A DNA stretch of 49,473 nucleotides from Staphylococcus simiae (GTDB lineage: Bacteria > Bacillota > Bacilli > Staphylococcales > Staphylococcaceae), in contig NZ_PPQR01000018.1 of the NCBI RefSeq assembly GCF_002902085.1, forward strand, positions 15,670 to 65,142, written 5' to 3'. Below are positions 26,778 through 35,527 of the stretch, piece after piece. How positions within the stretch are numbered: the first letter of the stretch is position 1; every line of letters begins with the position of its first letter. The notes beneath the pieces are model-generated. The model had not been told where the DNA came from. It ran no database searches and worked only from the letters and a program-made list of their open reading frames with translations. The position numbers were made by a program, and so were the translations under genes.

Positions 26778-26963
26778 TTACATATATTTGAGTAATAGCG
26801 TGACAATGATTAAGACAATTAAAAGTGTATCAATACCAACCATAATAGTATATCTTGTATGATTTTGTCCTTCAGCTTTAGCAAGTTTCATCGCACGATA
26901 ATTTGGGATGAAACTAATGATTAATAATATTAAAATAATAAGGCCAATAATTAAAGTTGTCAT
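26778..26963 (-). CDS. Small two-helix membrane protein, 61 residues
   Basis: No family recognised. Two hydrophobic segments (residues 3-19 and 41-58) flank a hydrophilic loop, NYRAMKLAKAEGQNHTRY, with four basic residues. Ribosome site GGAGAGG seven bases before the ATG. It follows the 116-residue membrane protein gene on the same strand with only a two-base gap, so the two are one operon. Confidence 0.72.
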   Translation of the reverse strand: MTTLIIGLIILILLIISFIPNYRAMKLAKAEGQNHTRYTIMVGIDTLLIVLIIVTLLLKYM

Positions 26964-26965
26964 AA

Positions 26966-27316
26966 TTAATCCTCTCCATTTCTTCCGCTAATGAATTCCC
27001 AAATAAATCCAGCTAAGATACCTAAAATAAGTCCAGCTATAACACCAAGTTGTATTGTGAAGAATAGTTTACCAATAATTATACCTAGAAGTATTGCGAT
27101 TGGTAACGTTGTGCCAAATTTAATTTTACGCTCAGGTGAATTTAAAAGTAAAAATAAGATGATATAAAGTATTAAAAAGACTAATGTAGCAATGACTGTT
27201 TTCCCTGCTAATACATAAATATCTGGTTTAGTCATACCGAAATAATTGATGATAAAAAAAGCAGCCGCAAATAACAACGACATTTTAATACCACGGGATA
27301 ATATTTCTTTGAACAT
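26966..27316 (-). CDS. Hypothetical membrane protein, 116 residues
   Basis: Three to four hydrophobic segments (about residues 10-27, 35-58, 68-108) with a glycine-rich last part (LGVIAGLILGILAGFIWEFISG) ending in a charged RNGED tail. I start at the ATG giving MFKEILSRG, since AAGGAG lies seven bases upstream; a longer frame upstream lacks a ribosome site. First gene of a two-gene operon with the 61-residue protein. Function unknown; divergent from the amino acid permease. Confidence 0.75.
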   Translation of the reverse strand: MFKEILSRGIKMSLLFAAAFFIINYFGMTKPDIYVLAGKTVIATLVFLILYIILFLLLNSPERKIKFGTTLPIAILLGIIIGKLFFTIQLGVIAGLILGILAGFIWEFISGRNGED

Positions 27317-27441
27317 GTTCAAGCTCCTTAAATATATTAATAAAAAAAGTATAGCATAGGTGCTAATAACCTCTAAAGACATTGTATATAGCTTTGCTTA
27401 TAAATTATTTTATTTTTTTGAAAAATCTCAAAAATAATTGT

Positions 27442-27488
27442 TTGCAAATAACAAAAAGCCTGTTATAGTAATTTTGTAAACGGTTACA
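27442..27488 (+). promoter_or_regulatory. Permease promoter with a perfect cre site
   Basis: TTGCAA (27442-27447), 16-base spacer, TATAGT (27464-27469). TGTAAACGGTTACA at 27475-27488 fits the cre pattern TGWAANCGNTNWCA at all 14 positions and covers the expected transcription start, which predicts repression by CcpA. Confidence 0.82.
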
Positions 27489-27596
27489 TGTAGTTAAAAT
27501 AATAATGTACCAAATACATAAAGTTATAGTATAATTACGTCAATAAGATAATTATTGATTATATTATAGGATTTTAAAGAGATGGGGTAAGATGGA

Positions 27597-28979
27597 ATGG
27601 AAAACAATGAACTTCAAAGGGGATTGAGTTCACGTCAAATACAAATGATTGCACTTGGCGGAACAATTGGTGTAGGTCTTTTTATGGGTGCTACAAGCAC
27701 AATTAAATGGACTGGGCCATCAGTAATAGTTGCATACTTAATTGCAGGTATCTTTTTATTCTTAATTATGAGAGCAATGGGAGAGATGATATATCTTAAC
27801 CCAACAACTGGTTCATTTGCGACATTTGCTAGTGATTACATACATCCGGCAGCAGGTTATATGACAGCTTGGAGTAACATATTCCAATGGGTCGTTGTAG
27901 GGATGAGTGAAGTGATTGCAGTTGGTGAATATATGAACTATTGGTTCCCTAATTTACCAAACTGGATTCCTGGAATTGTAGCAGTATTATTATTAATGGC
28001 TGCTAACTTATTCTCTGTTAAAGCATTTGGTGAATTTGAATTTTGGTTTGCATTAATTAAAGTAGTAACAATCATTTTAATGATAATTGCAGGTTTTGGT
28101 ATTATATTCTTTGGTATTGGCAATGGTGGCCATGCAGTTGGTATTTCTAACTTATGGGCACATGGTGGCTTTATGCCAAATGGTATCGTTGGATTCTTCT
28201 TTGCATTATCAATTGTTATTGGTTCATATCAAGGTGTGGAATTAATTGGTATTTCAGCAGGTGAAACTAAGGATCCACAAAGAAATATTGTTAAAGCTGT
28301 TAATGGCGTTATCTGGCGTATTTTAATATTCTACCTAGGTGCTATCTTTGTTATCGTATCAGTGTATCCATGGGATGAATTAGGTAATATCGGTAGTCCA
28401 TTTGTAGCAACATTTGCTAAAGTGGGTATCACTTTTGCAGCTGGTTTAATTAACTTTGTAGTATTAACAGCAGCGATGTCTGGTTGTAACTCAGGTATCT
28501 TTAGTGCAAGTCGTATGATCTTCACACTTGCTCAAAAAGGTGAAATGCCTAAGATTTTCACTAAAGTAATGAAAAATGGTGTGCCAGTGTACACTGTCAT
28601 GGCAGTATCTGTAGGTATTTTAGTAGGTGCATTGTTAAATGTAATTTTACCTTTATTAATTAAAGGTGCTGATAGTATCTTCGTATATGTATACAGTGCA
28701 TCAATTTTACCTGGTATGATTCCTTGGTTTATGATTTTATTTAGTCATTTACGTTTCAGAAAATTACATCCTGAACAAATAGAAGGACATCCATTTAAGA
28801 TGCCTGGTGGTGCATTTAGTAACTATATAACAATTGCGTTCTTAGTTCTCGTGTTAATTGGAATGTTATTCAATAAAGAAACAGTCGTTTCTGTATTAAT
28901 CGGTATTGTCTTCTTAGCATTAGTAACAATTTACTACTTTATTAGATATAATAAAAATAATCATTCAGTAAATAAATAA
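27597..28979 (+). CDS. APC-family amino acid permease
   Basis: A 460-residue transporter with 12 membrane segments. The amino-acid-permease start RGLSSRQIQMIALGGTIGVGLF is textbook, followed by TGPSVIVAYLIAG, RAMGEM, TGSFATFASDYI, and a SAGETKDPQRNI loop between helices 6 and 7. It resembles the CycA/AapA branch (D-serine, D-alanine, glycine) and the proline/GABA permeases, so a proton-coupled amino acid importer is secure but the substrate is not. Promoter and perfect cre site upstream imply catabolite repression. It ends in a terminator that is followed at once by an ISL3-like element. Confidence 0.92.
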   Translation: MENNELQRGLSSRQIQMIALGGTIGVGLFMGATSTIKWTGPSVIVAYLIAGIFLFLIMRAMGEMIYLNPTTGSFATFASDYIHPAAGYMTAWSNIFQWVVVGMSEVIAVGEYMNYWFPNLPNWIPGIVAVLLLMAANLFSVKAFGEFEFWFALIKVVTIILMIIAGFGIIFFGIGNGGHAVGISNLWAHGGFMPNGIVGFFFALSIVIGSYQGVELIGISAGETKDPQRNIVKAVNGVIWRILIFYLGAIFVIVSVYPWDELGNIGSPFVATFAKVGITFAAGLINFVVLTAAMSGCNSGIFSASRMIFTLAQKGEMPKIFTKVMKNGVPVYTVMAVSVGILVGALLNVILPLLIKGADSIFVYVYSASILPGMIPWFMILFSHLRFRKLHPEQIEGHPFKMPGGAFSNYITIAFLVLVLIGMLFNKETVVSVLIGIVFLALVTIYYFIRYNKNNHSVNK

Positions 28980-29012
28980 TCATCTAATATCATTAAAATT
29001 TAACATTAAAAA

Positions 29013-29062
29013 TAGCCAATTAAGTTTTGATTTTAAAATCTAAACTTAGTTGGCTTTGTTAT
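29013..29062 (+). terminator. Terminator after the amino acid permease
   Basis: AGCCAATTAAGTTT pairs with AAACTTAGTTGGCT with one mismatch pair, followed by a short T-rich tail. Confidence 0.75.
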
Positions 29063-29065
29063 TAA

Positions 29066-29541
29066 GGTTCTCTAACAAATCGGACTAATACATAATTAAA
29101 TTTTTAAGCCTCGCACCCCAGCTTGCACATTATTGTAAAAATTCTGTTGCCAGAATTTTTGTTTGCTGGGGCCCCAATGCCCAACCTGCATGGCATGTTA
29201 GATTTTCTGCTATCTTGATAGCTAGAAAATCTTATGCAGTTTATTATGAATTAATAAACTGTAAACCTATTTCAGATAATCAGTTTTTCTGTGTTGGGTC
29301 CCTTCCTAGGGTGCTGTCTCAGCCTACCCCAACTGGCATGGTTTGTAGAAACTGATTCGTCAGTTTCTTTGTGTTGGGGCCCCGGTCTTCGACTAGCACT
29401 GTTGCCCAACTTGCATTTCAAGTAGAAACTGTTTCACAGTTTCTCTGTGTTGGGTCCCTACCTCAGGAGTCTCGGCTTCAAATTAATTTTCTTTTTAAAA
29501 TTATTTATTTTTTATTTATCAGTCTTAAAAAATAGAGAACC
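29066..29541 (+). mobile_element. ISL3-like non-coding element carrying STAR cassettes (476 bp)
   Basis: Ends GGTTCTCTAACAAATCGGAC and AAAAAATAGAGAACC. Perfect 8-bp target duplication gttattaa on both sides (29058-29065 and 29542-29549). The linkers at 29303-29325, 29385-29401 and 29461-29479 equal those of the empty copy at 45094. The gaps hold STAR-type cassettes of 188, 59 and 59 bp, the last two with AGAAACTG/CAGTTTCT stems and GTGTTGGGGCCCC-type cores. No coding capacity. Confidence 0.9.
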
Positions 29542-29754
29542 GTTATTAATCACGCTTATATATTTGGATTAAAAATATTTGTGTTTATCGATGTGAAAGC
29601 TTGATCATATGACTAAAAGATTAATGCTTCACGCAACGATGTATAAACATCCATAGTTATTGCTTATGTTATAAAATACAAAAGAATCTATATATGTTGA
29701 TTAGTTGTAACATGGAACACAATTGTTTCGTCATTCATTTGTTTCACTCGTCAT
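29542..29754. other. Spacer between element and RpiR gene
   Basis: About 210 bases of AT-rich sequence with no convincing gene, promoter or strong hairpin. Confidence 0.4.
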
Positions 29755-30627
29755 TTAATGTTTGAATTTTAAATTTGATAAATGTTTACGATAATTATCC
29801 AGTGCCATTTTAGATTGTGTAATAAAATCTAACGATGCATGATAATTTAATGCGACGTAGCGATAATAGATAACATCAATGGTAAACATTTGTGCAAATA
29901 GAGAAGTAGTACCACTCATATGTGTTTCATTATCATTGGTCTTACCATATGTTAAAACAATATTTGAGGCTAGTGCCACTGGGCTTTCTTTGGTACTTGT
30001 AATGGTAATAATAGGTATATGATAATCCGCAATAACTTTGACCATTGATTGCAACTCATTTTGCAAACCATTATTTGTAATCAAAATGACGCAATCGTTA
30101 GAATTATGCGTTGCTAGTAATGTAGCAAATATATGTGACTCTTGGACAAGTTGTATATTTAAACCTACACGTGATAACTTTTGGTACATATCCGTTGCAG
30201 CAACAAAAGACGGACCAAAACCATAGATAAATATTGTATTTGAATGTTTTAAATAATGGCAAATATGATCTACTGTGTCATCATTTATTTCGTGATTGGC
30301 ATGATCTAGTGTCTTAACAGTCCTACTGTGTAATTTATCACGTAAAGATGAAGTTGATTCATTATGTACAAGTTCAACATTGTATAATGACGATGCCTTG
30401 GGTACATATTTAGAAATATTGAGTTTTAAATCATTAAAGCCACTATCAGTAATTTTTTTACTAAATCTGATTACAGATGATGTACTAATATCAAGCCTTT
30501 TTGCTAAGTCTTGTGACCGCATATGAATAACTTTTTGCGGGCAATTAAGGATGAATTGAGCAATCTTCTTTTCGTTTTGTGTCATATATGGATATTGATG
30601 ATCAATTTTTGTTAATACGTTTGACAT
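29755..30627 (-). CDS. MurR/RpiR-family transcriptional regulator
   Basis: A 290-residue regulator: HTH_6 domain at residues 1-80 (YMTQNEKKIAQFIL, then the helix-turn-helix around STSSVIRFSKKITDSGFNDLKLNI) and a SIS sugar-phosphate domain at about 120-260 (FIYGFGPSFVAATDMYQKL, ILITNNGLQNEL). I start at the ATG giving MSNVLTK, because GGAG lies eight bases upstream. From its place I think it corresponds to RpiRB, one of the S. aureus RpiR regulators linked to the pentose phosphate pathway and virulence; this name rests on memory of gene order. A palindrome directly upstream suggests autoregulation. Confidence 0.86.
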   Translation of the reverse strand: MSNVLTKIDHQYPYMTQNEKKIAQFILNCPQKVIHMRSQDLAKRLDISTSSVIRFSKKITDSGFNDLKLNISKYVPKASSLYNVELVHNESTSSLRDKLHSRTVKTLDHANHEINDDTVDHICHYLKHSNTIFIYGFGPSFVAATDMYQKLSRVGLNIQLVQESHIFATLLATHNSNDCVILITNNGLQNELQSMVKVIADYHIPIITITSTKESPVALASNIVLTYGKTNDNETHMSGTTSLFAQMFTIDVIYYRYVALNYHASLDFITQSKMALDNYRKHLSNLKFKH

Positions 30628-30644
30628 ATTTATCACTCCAGTCC

Positions 30645-30664
30645 AACACTTAATGTTAAGTGTT
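30645..30664. promoter_or_regulatory. Perfect palindrome upstream of the RpiR-family gene
   Basis: AACACTTAA-tg-TTAAGTGTT, 9+2+9 perfect symmetry, lies 18 bases before the start codon, next to the ribosome site. An autoregulatory operator is the simplest reading. Confidence 0.65.
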
Positions 30665-31039
30665 ATCTTTTGTTGTATGGCAAATTATAATGATATGATT
30701 TGCTGCATATTTAGAATGAAAAATAAGTTGATGGATGATGTAAGTATAGTTGAGTAATATTATTAAAGTTAAATACGATTCTACAAGTAAGCACACTCCC
30801 ATATGTTACTAATAGAAAAGAAGATTTAAACTATGAATTTCCCATATCCATAGCTATTACATACAATGTAAAGTTAATTTGTGTAAATTAAATCTGACTC
30901 AACTTATCATATTAATCATTATGATTATAACCTTATTAAATAGTCATTACAATTTGAAGGAAAAATTTGATATAATAATTTATCTAATAAAACACTTTCA
31001 GATAAATGTTAGATATTAAATTAGTTAATAGCTATATAG
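30665..31039. other. Intergenic region (about 375 bp)
   Basis: AT-rich, no convincing gene. A near-palindrome AATAGCTATATAGTTATT occurs at the right end just beyond the stop of the 109-residue protein gene and may help end its transcript. Confidence 0.4.
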
Positions 31040-31369
31040 TTATTTTATAAAATCAATTGTAATTAATGTGTTGGATAGTTTAGTTTGTAAAAGATTAAAA
31101 TTGTGTAGTGGGTTGCCGTAGTCCATCTGACTTAATGGATGTTCAGCTAAAAATTTAAAAGTTTCAAAGTAGGCAATATAACCAGGAATTGATTGATAGG
31201 AAGCCGGATTAGTTTGGAGTCTATCGAATTCAGTAACACAAAGTGTGTTAAATTGTTGTAATAAATGATCTAATTCATTTTTCGTCATTAAGAAAGTGAA
31301 TTTCATTTGTTCTAATAGTACGAGTAAAGTGATGATTTGTTGTGACATGAGTTTACTTTCGTTTATCAT
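31040..31369 (-). CDS. Hypothetical protein, 109 residues
   Basis: No family recognised. A soluble, helical protein with leucine- and glutamine-rich N-terminal half (ITLLVLLEQMKFTFLMTKNELDHLLQQF) and a C-terminal part with Pro and aromatic residues (SYQSIPGYIAYFETFKFL). No signal peptide or membrane segment. Ribosome site GGAGG is nine bases before the ATG. It is divergent from the CPBP protease gene with 55 bases between starts, so their promoters overlap. Confidence 0.75.
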   Translation of the reverse strand: MINESKLMSQQIITLLVLLEQMKFTFLMTKNELDHLLQQFNTLCVTEFDRLQTNPASYQSIPGYIAYFETFKFLAEHPLSQMDYGNPLHNFNLLQTKLSNTLITIDFIK

Positions 31370-31424
31370 TAAAGCATACCTCCAATAAATTTAAATATAC
31401 CATTGAAGTAGAAGGGACATAAAA

Positions 31425-32159
31425 ATGAGCAAAGTTAAAACAAAGTATAGTTTTAAAGATATAGCTTGGCGAGACTTACTATTATTACCAATATTATTAG
31501 TGGCCATGTTTGGTTTAATGTTTATTTCAGGTTTACTGTTTAGTATGTATAAGGGTGAAATGAATCAATTAGAAATGACTTTGCTATCAACATTGTCACA
31601 AATTGTAGCGTATATCATTGTAATAGTTGTATTTTACTTGTTGCATATCAAAACGATGACAATAAGATTTAAAAAAGGACTTGCTTATATTAAAAAGCAT
31701 TGGCTATTCATTGGCATACTGTATATTGTATCGATGATATTGATGTCAGGATATGGTTATGCCACGCAGTGGTTACCGAAACATTTACAATTTGATGAAA
31801 CGCAAAATGAGTTAGAAATAAATCAATTGTTCAACGTGACTTGGTTTCTACCATTTACGTTTTTATTAATTGTAATATTGGCACCAGTGATAGAAGAAAT
31901 ATTTTTTAGACATATTTTAATAGGGGAACTTGGGAAGAAGTTTAATTTTATAGTGATGAGTATTATTTCACTTATTTTATTTGCAGCAATGCATGTTACT
32001 GAAGCCAAATCTCCATTTGAGCTAGGACCTTATTTAATCTTAGCTTGTGCATTGGTATTCATTTACCTTAAATCTGGAAGAAACCTTGGTGCATCGATAG
32101 CTTTTCATATTTTAAATAACTTAATATCTTTTATTTTAAGTATGATAACGTTGCGTTAA
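31425..32159 (+). CDS. CPBP-family intramembrane metalloprotease
   Basis: A 244-residue membrane protein with about seven helices and an intact CPBP (Abi, Rce1-like) active site: EEIFFRHILIGEL (glutamates about residue 155), HVTEA (His about 189) and HILNN (His about 225). Such proteases cleave prenylated or membrane peptides or act in immunity to self-made peptides; several staphylococcal members influence quorum sensing. Ribosome site AAGGGA. It stands alone, convergent with a YafY-like regulator whose last codons overlap the shared terminator. Confidence 0.88.
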   Translation: MSKVKTKYSFKDIAWRDLLLLPILLVAMFGLMFISGLLFSMYKGEMNQLEMTLLSTLSQIVAYIIVIVVFYLLHIKTMTIRFKKGLAYIKKHWLFIGILYIVSMILMSGYGYATQWLPKHLQFDETQNELEINQLFNVTWFLPFTFLLIVILAPVIEEIFFRHILIGELGKKFNFIVMSIISLILFAAMHVTEAKSPFELGPYLILACALVFIYLKSGRNLGASIAFHILNNLISFILSMITLR

Positions 32160-32168
32160 TTATAGTGA

Positions 32169-32208
32169 CCCCATTGATATCCTAATTAGGTGTATCAATG
32201 GGGTTTAA
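32169..32208. terminator. Terminator overlapping the 3' end of the YafY-like gene
   Basis: CCCCATTGATA pairs perfectly with TATCAATGGGG (32193-32203). The right arm encodes part of the NPIDTPN tail of the convergent gene. The T-run is short. Confidence 0.75.
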
Positions 32209-32880
32209 AAATTGTTGATAGTTATCGATAGATATATCGTGCGTTTGTATTGTCTTTCCAAATGAATATGAAATATCTAGGATATTAGAGATATCCAATT
32301 CTTTAGTACAACCTAACCCAATATCATAGACAACTGCAATCCATTGACCTCTTTTACAAAGTAAGCCGATAAAGATAACATTTTCAGCTGTATTATGTCC
32401 ACCTTGTTGATAGTCAACCAACATCACGTTTCTTTCAGTACAATAAATTAAAATATCAGAAAACAAATAAGGTAATGATGTTAAGTTTTCCTCTTCAAAT
32501 TTGATATAAAAATCTAAGCGTTTTAGCAATTTTCGTAAACGTGTTTGAGGTAAAGTTAAACATTGTTTAAGAATTGCGTTGATTTCATTTTTATATGGTA
32601 ACGTCGAATAAGATTGACTTTCTTTTAATACTAAGAATAAGGCGGATAGTTCACTTTCGGTTAAATTTAGTGCAATTTTAGATTGTGTTTGTTGAATTTG
32701 ATAGCCACCATTTTTACCGTGATGCGCATAAATTTTTACACCTTGGTTTTCTAATTCATCAATATCCCTTAAAATTGTTCGTTTTGACACGTGGCAACGT
32801 TCAGCTAATTCGAGAGCGGTCATTTTATTATTTTGTTGTATTAAAGTAATCATTAAATTTTGTCTTTCAACTTTGTTCAA
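32182..32880 (-). CDS. YafY-like HTH_11/WYL transcriptional regulator
   Basis: A 232-residue protein with an N-terminal HTH_11 domain (residues 1-60; MTALELAERCHVSKRTILRDIDELENQGVKI), and a larger C-terminal ligand-sensing region similar in layout to WYL regulators of the YafY type. I choose the TTG giving MNKVERQ as start, since GGAGG lies eight bases upstream; the longer frame would be translated through that site. It lies divergent to the RsaI-like small RNA. The regulated genes are not evident; the neighbouring protease is a candidate. Confidence 0.82.
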   Translation of the reverse strand: MNKVERQNLMITLIQQNNKMTALELAERCHVSKRTILRDIDELENQGVKIYAHHGKNGGYQIQQTQSKIALNLTESELSALFLVLKESQSYSTLPYKNEINAILKQCLTLPQTRLRKLLKRLDFYIKFEEENLTSLPYLFSDILIYCTERNVMLVDYQQGGHNTAENVIFIGLLCKRGQWIAVVYDIGLGCTKELDISNILDISYSFGKTIQTHDISIDNYQQFLNPIDTPN

Positions 32881-32984
32881 CGTCCACACCTCCCACAAAG
32901 ATGATATATTACACAAAGTATAACATAAGAGTGACAATGAAGACATTTTCAACTTTGATTTTTAAAAAAGTTAAAAAACTTTAA

Positions 32985-33022
32985 AGAAAACGCTTACATA
33001 CTCAATTGAATTGTGCTATTAT
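32985..33022 (+). promoter_or_regulatory. Promoter and cre site of the RsaI-like RNA
   Basis: TTACAT (32994-32999), 17-base spacer, TATTAT (33017-33022). AGAAAACGCTTACA at 32985-32998 matches the cre pattern at 13 of 14 positions and overlaps the -35 box. Repression by CcpA is therefore expected, in line with published control of RsaI. Confidence 0.75.
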
Positions 33023-33031
33023 ATTATTTGT

Positions 33032-33174
33032 AACAGGGGGAGCGATTACACAAAGGGGTAGAGCTATATAGCAGATAGCTCATTAATCGTTCAAGTTACA
33101 TCACAACATCTTCAATATTTATTACTTACTTTCCTTTCTATTTGTCGGCTAGCACGTGACTAGCCGATTTTTTT
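33032..33174 (+). ncRNA. rsaI: Small regulatory RNA RsaI (RsaOG)
   Basis: A roughly 143-nt transcript bounded by a promoter and an intrinsic terminator. It has two unpaired G-tracts (GGGGG at 33036 and GGGG at about 33055), a stem GCGATTA with TAATCGT enclosing the hairpin GAGCTAT...ATAGCTC, a C/U-rich unstructured middle, and the terminator CGGCTAG-cacgtga-CTAGCCG plus seven T. This architecture and position next to the inositol-monophosphatase-like gene fit RsaI/RsaOG, a CcpA-repressed RNA that signals glucose shortage and pairs through its G-tracts. I identify it from memory of the family, not by alignment. Confidence 0.8.
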
Positions 33175-33256
33175 ATGAATAAATTTAAGCATGACTTCAT
33201 TTATATGTAATTTTCATTTATGATGACATTAATAGTTATAATATTCATTTAATGAG

Positions 33257-34057
33257 GTGACTGGCATCAATAATAAAGTATTGCAATATTTAGATGATGT
33301 AATTTGTGCGTGGATGACTAATTTAGATAATATGATTCCACCATTAATAGCAGACATGAAAACGTCGACAAAAAAGAATCGCTTTGATTTAGTGACTAAT
33401 GTAGACAAACAAATTCAAAATCAATTTGAAAATTTTCTGAATGAACATTTTCCTACACACTATTTATTAGGAGAAGAAAAAAACAATCAATTTATACATG
33501 AAGATATTGAGCATTTATGGATTATGGATCCGATAGATGGTACAGCTAATTTGGTGAAACAACAAGAAGACTATTGCATCATTTTAGCTTATTTTGTTAA
33601 TGGAGAGCCATCATTATCCTATATTTATGATTATCCTCGTGGTGTGCTTTATAAAGCTATCAAAGGACAAGGTGCTTTTGCCAATGGGCAGCCATTATTA
33701 GAACCTAAATCTCTTGCATTACAGGATGCTATCGTGTCATTTAATCCACAAGTGATTAATATTGAAACTGTACAAATGTTACTAGCATCATCATTTAGTT
33801 ATAGATTGATTGGTGCATGTGGTTTGGATTCAATAAGAGTAATCAAAGGACAATTTGGTGCGCATGTTAATACCAATCCTAAGCCATGGGATATTGCAGC
33901 ACAATTTTTATTTGCTGAGGAATTGGGATTGAAGATGACTAATCTAACTGGACAACCTATCAATCATCTTCAAGCTGGCCCGTTTATCATTAGTAATCCA
34001 TCATGCCATCAAGAAGTATTAGATATTTTAAATAGTCATGGTGGATACCAAAAATAA
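33257..34057 (+). CDS. Inositol-monophosphatase-family protein
   Basis: About 263-266 residues of the FIG superfamily of Mg2+/Li+-sensitive phosphatases. Motifs: FDLVTNVDK, the metal-binding GEEKN (about residue 75), DPIDGTANL (about 94-102) and the C-terminal PWDIAAQFL (about 213). Inositol phosphate, NAD(P) or other sugar-phosphate substrates are possible. The start is unusual. The only ordinary initiation codon, GTG at 33257, lies inside the AGGTGA ribosome site. An ATC at 33266 sits at the ideal spacing and lines up, as I recall, with the ATG of the S. aureus gene. I list the GTG as a formal start; true initiation may be at ATC. Confidence 0.85.
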   Translation: MTGINNKVLQYLDDVICAWMTNLDNMIPPLIADMKTSTKKNRFDLVTNVDKQIQNQFENFLNEHFPTHYLLGEEKNNQFIHEDIEHLWIMDPIDGTANLVKQQEDYCIILAYFVNGEPSLSYIYDYPRGVLYKAIKGQGAFANGQPLLEPKSLALQDAIVSFNPQVINIETVQMLLASSFSYRLIGACGLDSIRVIKGQFGAHVNTNPKPWDIAAQFLFAEELGLKMTNLTGQPINHLQAGPFIISNPSCHQEVLDILNSHGGYQK

Positions 34058-34195
34058 TAGTTATAGCATTTGAATTTACTTAAAAGCTATTGACGTGTTA
34101 ATGGGGCTTAAGAAGTATAGTAATAAATCTAAAGTAAGCTATAATGAATAAGAGTAGAAGATAAGTAGAAAATAGTCGATGAAGGAGTGGTTAGG

Positions 34196-35143
34196 TTGAG
34201 ACGTGCAGAAAGAAATAAAATGAGCCTACCAAAGAAAATATTTTTATGGGTATTTGGGATATTGGTTTTATTAGCGATTATCGCAGTTGTTTATGTAGCA
34301 GCTAAAGTTTTTATTACAGGAAATAAGATACATAATCCATTAGATCGTAGTCATTCAGAACTACGAGATAAAAATGTCAGCTTAAAAGATGGAGATCCAT
34401 TTACCATTGCTTTATTTGGTGTTGACTCAGATTCAGAGCGTAAGAAAAATGGTGGTGGCGAGCGTAGCGATAGTATTATGATATTATCGGTTAATCCTAA
34501 AGAAAAGAAAACAGAACTAGTAAGTATTCCACGTGATACTAAAGCGGATATTGTAGGACGAGGTACTAGTGAGAAAATTGCCCATGCCTATGCTTATGGT
34601 GGCCCAAATATGGCTGTGAAATCACTTGAAAAATTAATGAATGTACCAATTGATCACTATGCAACGATTGATATGGATGGATTGCATGACATGATTGATA
34701 GTATCGGCGGTGTCGATGTTACTAGTAATGATACTTTTACTGTCAGCGGTTTGAAATTCTCAAAAGGTGAGAAAACACATGTAGATGGTGATGAAGCACT
34801 TAAATTTATTCGTAGTCGTAAAGAAGAAGGTGCTGGTGGTGACTTTGGTCGTCAACAACGTCAACAATTAGTATTAGAAGCGATGGCTAATAAAATGGCT
34901 AGTCCTTCATCAATCACACATTTCAATGGTTTAATGAATGAAATACAAAATAATGTTAAAACAGATTTAACATTGAGTGATTTAAATACTATAAGAAGTA
35001 ACTATAAAGATGCTAATGATACTGTTAATAAACACCAATTAAGTGGTGAAGGTGGTATCCAAAGTGATGGGTTATATTACTTTGTACCAAGTGATGCATC
35101 TAAATCAGAAAATACCAAATTATTAAGAGACAATTTAGAATAA
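34196..35143 (+). CDS. lcpC: LytR-CpsA-Psr family protein
   Basis: A 315-residue membrane-anchored enzyme: a short basic cytoplasmic start, one membrane helix (about residues 15-37), then the extracellular LCP domain with DSDSERKKNGGGERSDSIM, the arginine-rich SIPRDTK motif (about residue 110) and DHYATIDMDGL. LCP proteins transfer undecaprenyl-linked glycopolymers (wall teichoic acid, capsule) to peptidoglycan. From the neighbourhood (next to the FdhA-like gene) I take it as LcpC, linked to capsule attachment in S. aureus. Start TTG at 34196 with AAGGAG eight bases upstream; the GTG at 34187 overlaps that site. Confidence 0.87.
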   Translation: MRRAERNKMSLPKKIFLWVFGILVLLAIIAVVYVAAKVFITGNKIHNPLDRSHSELRDKNVSLKDGDPFTIALFGVDSDSERKKNGGGERSDSIMILSVNPKEKKTELVSIPRDTKADIVGRGTSEKIAHAYAYGGPNMAVKSLEKLMNVPIDHYATIDMDGLHDMIDSIGGVDVTSNDTFTVSGLKFSKGEKTHVDGDEALKFIRSRKEEGAGGDFGRQQRQQLVLEAMANKMASPSSITHFNGLMNEIQNNVKTDLTLSDLNTIRSNYKDANDTVNKHQLSGEGGIQSDGLYYFVPSDASKSENTKLLRDNLE

Positions 35144-35157
35144 TCAATAGAAGAGCG

Positions 35158-35192
35158 ATGAAGATAATGAACACGTTGTCTTCATCTTTTTG
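35158..35192 (+). terminator. Terminator after lcpC
   Basis: GATGAAGATAA pairs with TTGTCTTCATC with one mismatch, followed by TTTTT. Confidence 0.8.
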
Positions 35193-35527
35193 TGCGCCCG
35201 GCATGAGCAACAACTTGGCTGCGAAAGTTCGATACAACCATAGCAAGATAAGTTGTTGCAATTAAATTAATAGTTCGATAGCTGTCAAATTACCGATATT
35301 GATAGTCATTTTCAATTAAATGTTTTAAAAATTTAATTTTGTACAAATAATTGCAAATGAAAAAGGTTTCATAAATTAAATTGTTAAATAATGCTTAACA
35401 TAATGCATATAAAGTAATACAATTAGTACAATTCTATCTTTTTAAATTATGTGGGGCATAGTTAGATGGAATACTAAAATGTAATTATATAGTCATTTAC
35501 GGAAAATATATAGATGGGGTGAATTAA
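35193..35527. other. Leader region of the FdhA-like gene
   Basis: No gene seen. GCAACAACTT (35207-35216) is perfectly inverted as AAGTTGTTGC (35250-35259), a 10-bp stem with a 33-base loop containing a second short TTGGCT/AGC pairing. The rest is AT-rich. It may be a structured leader or an operator. Confidence 0.45.
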
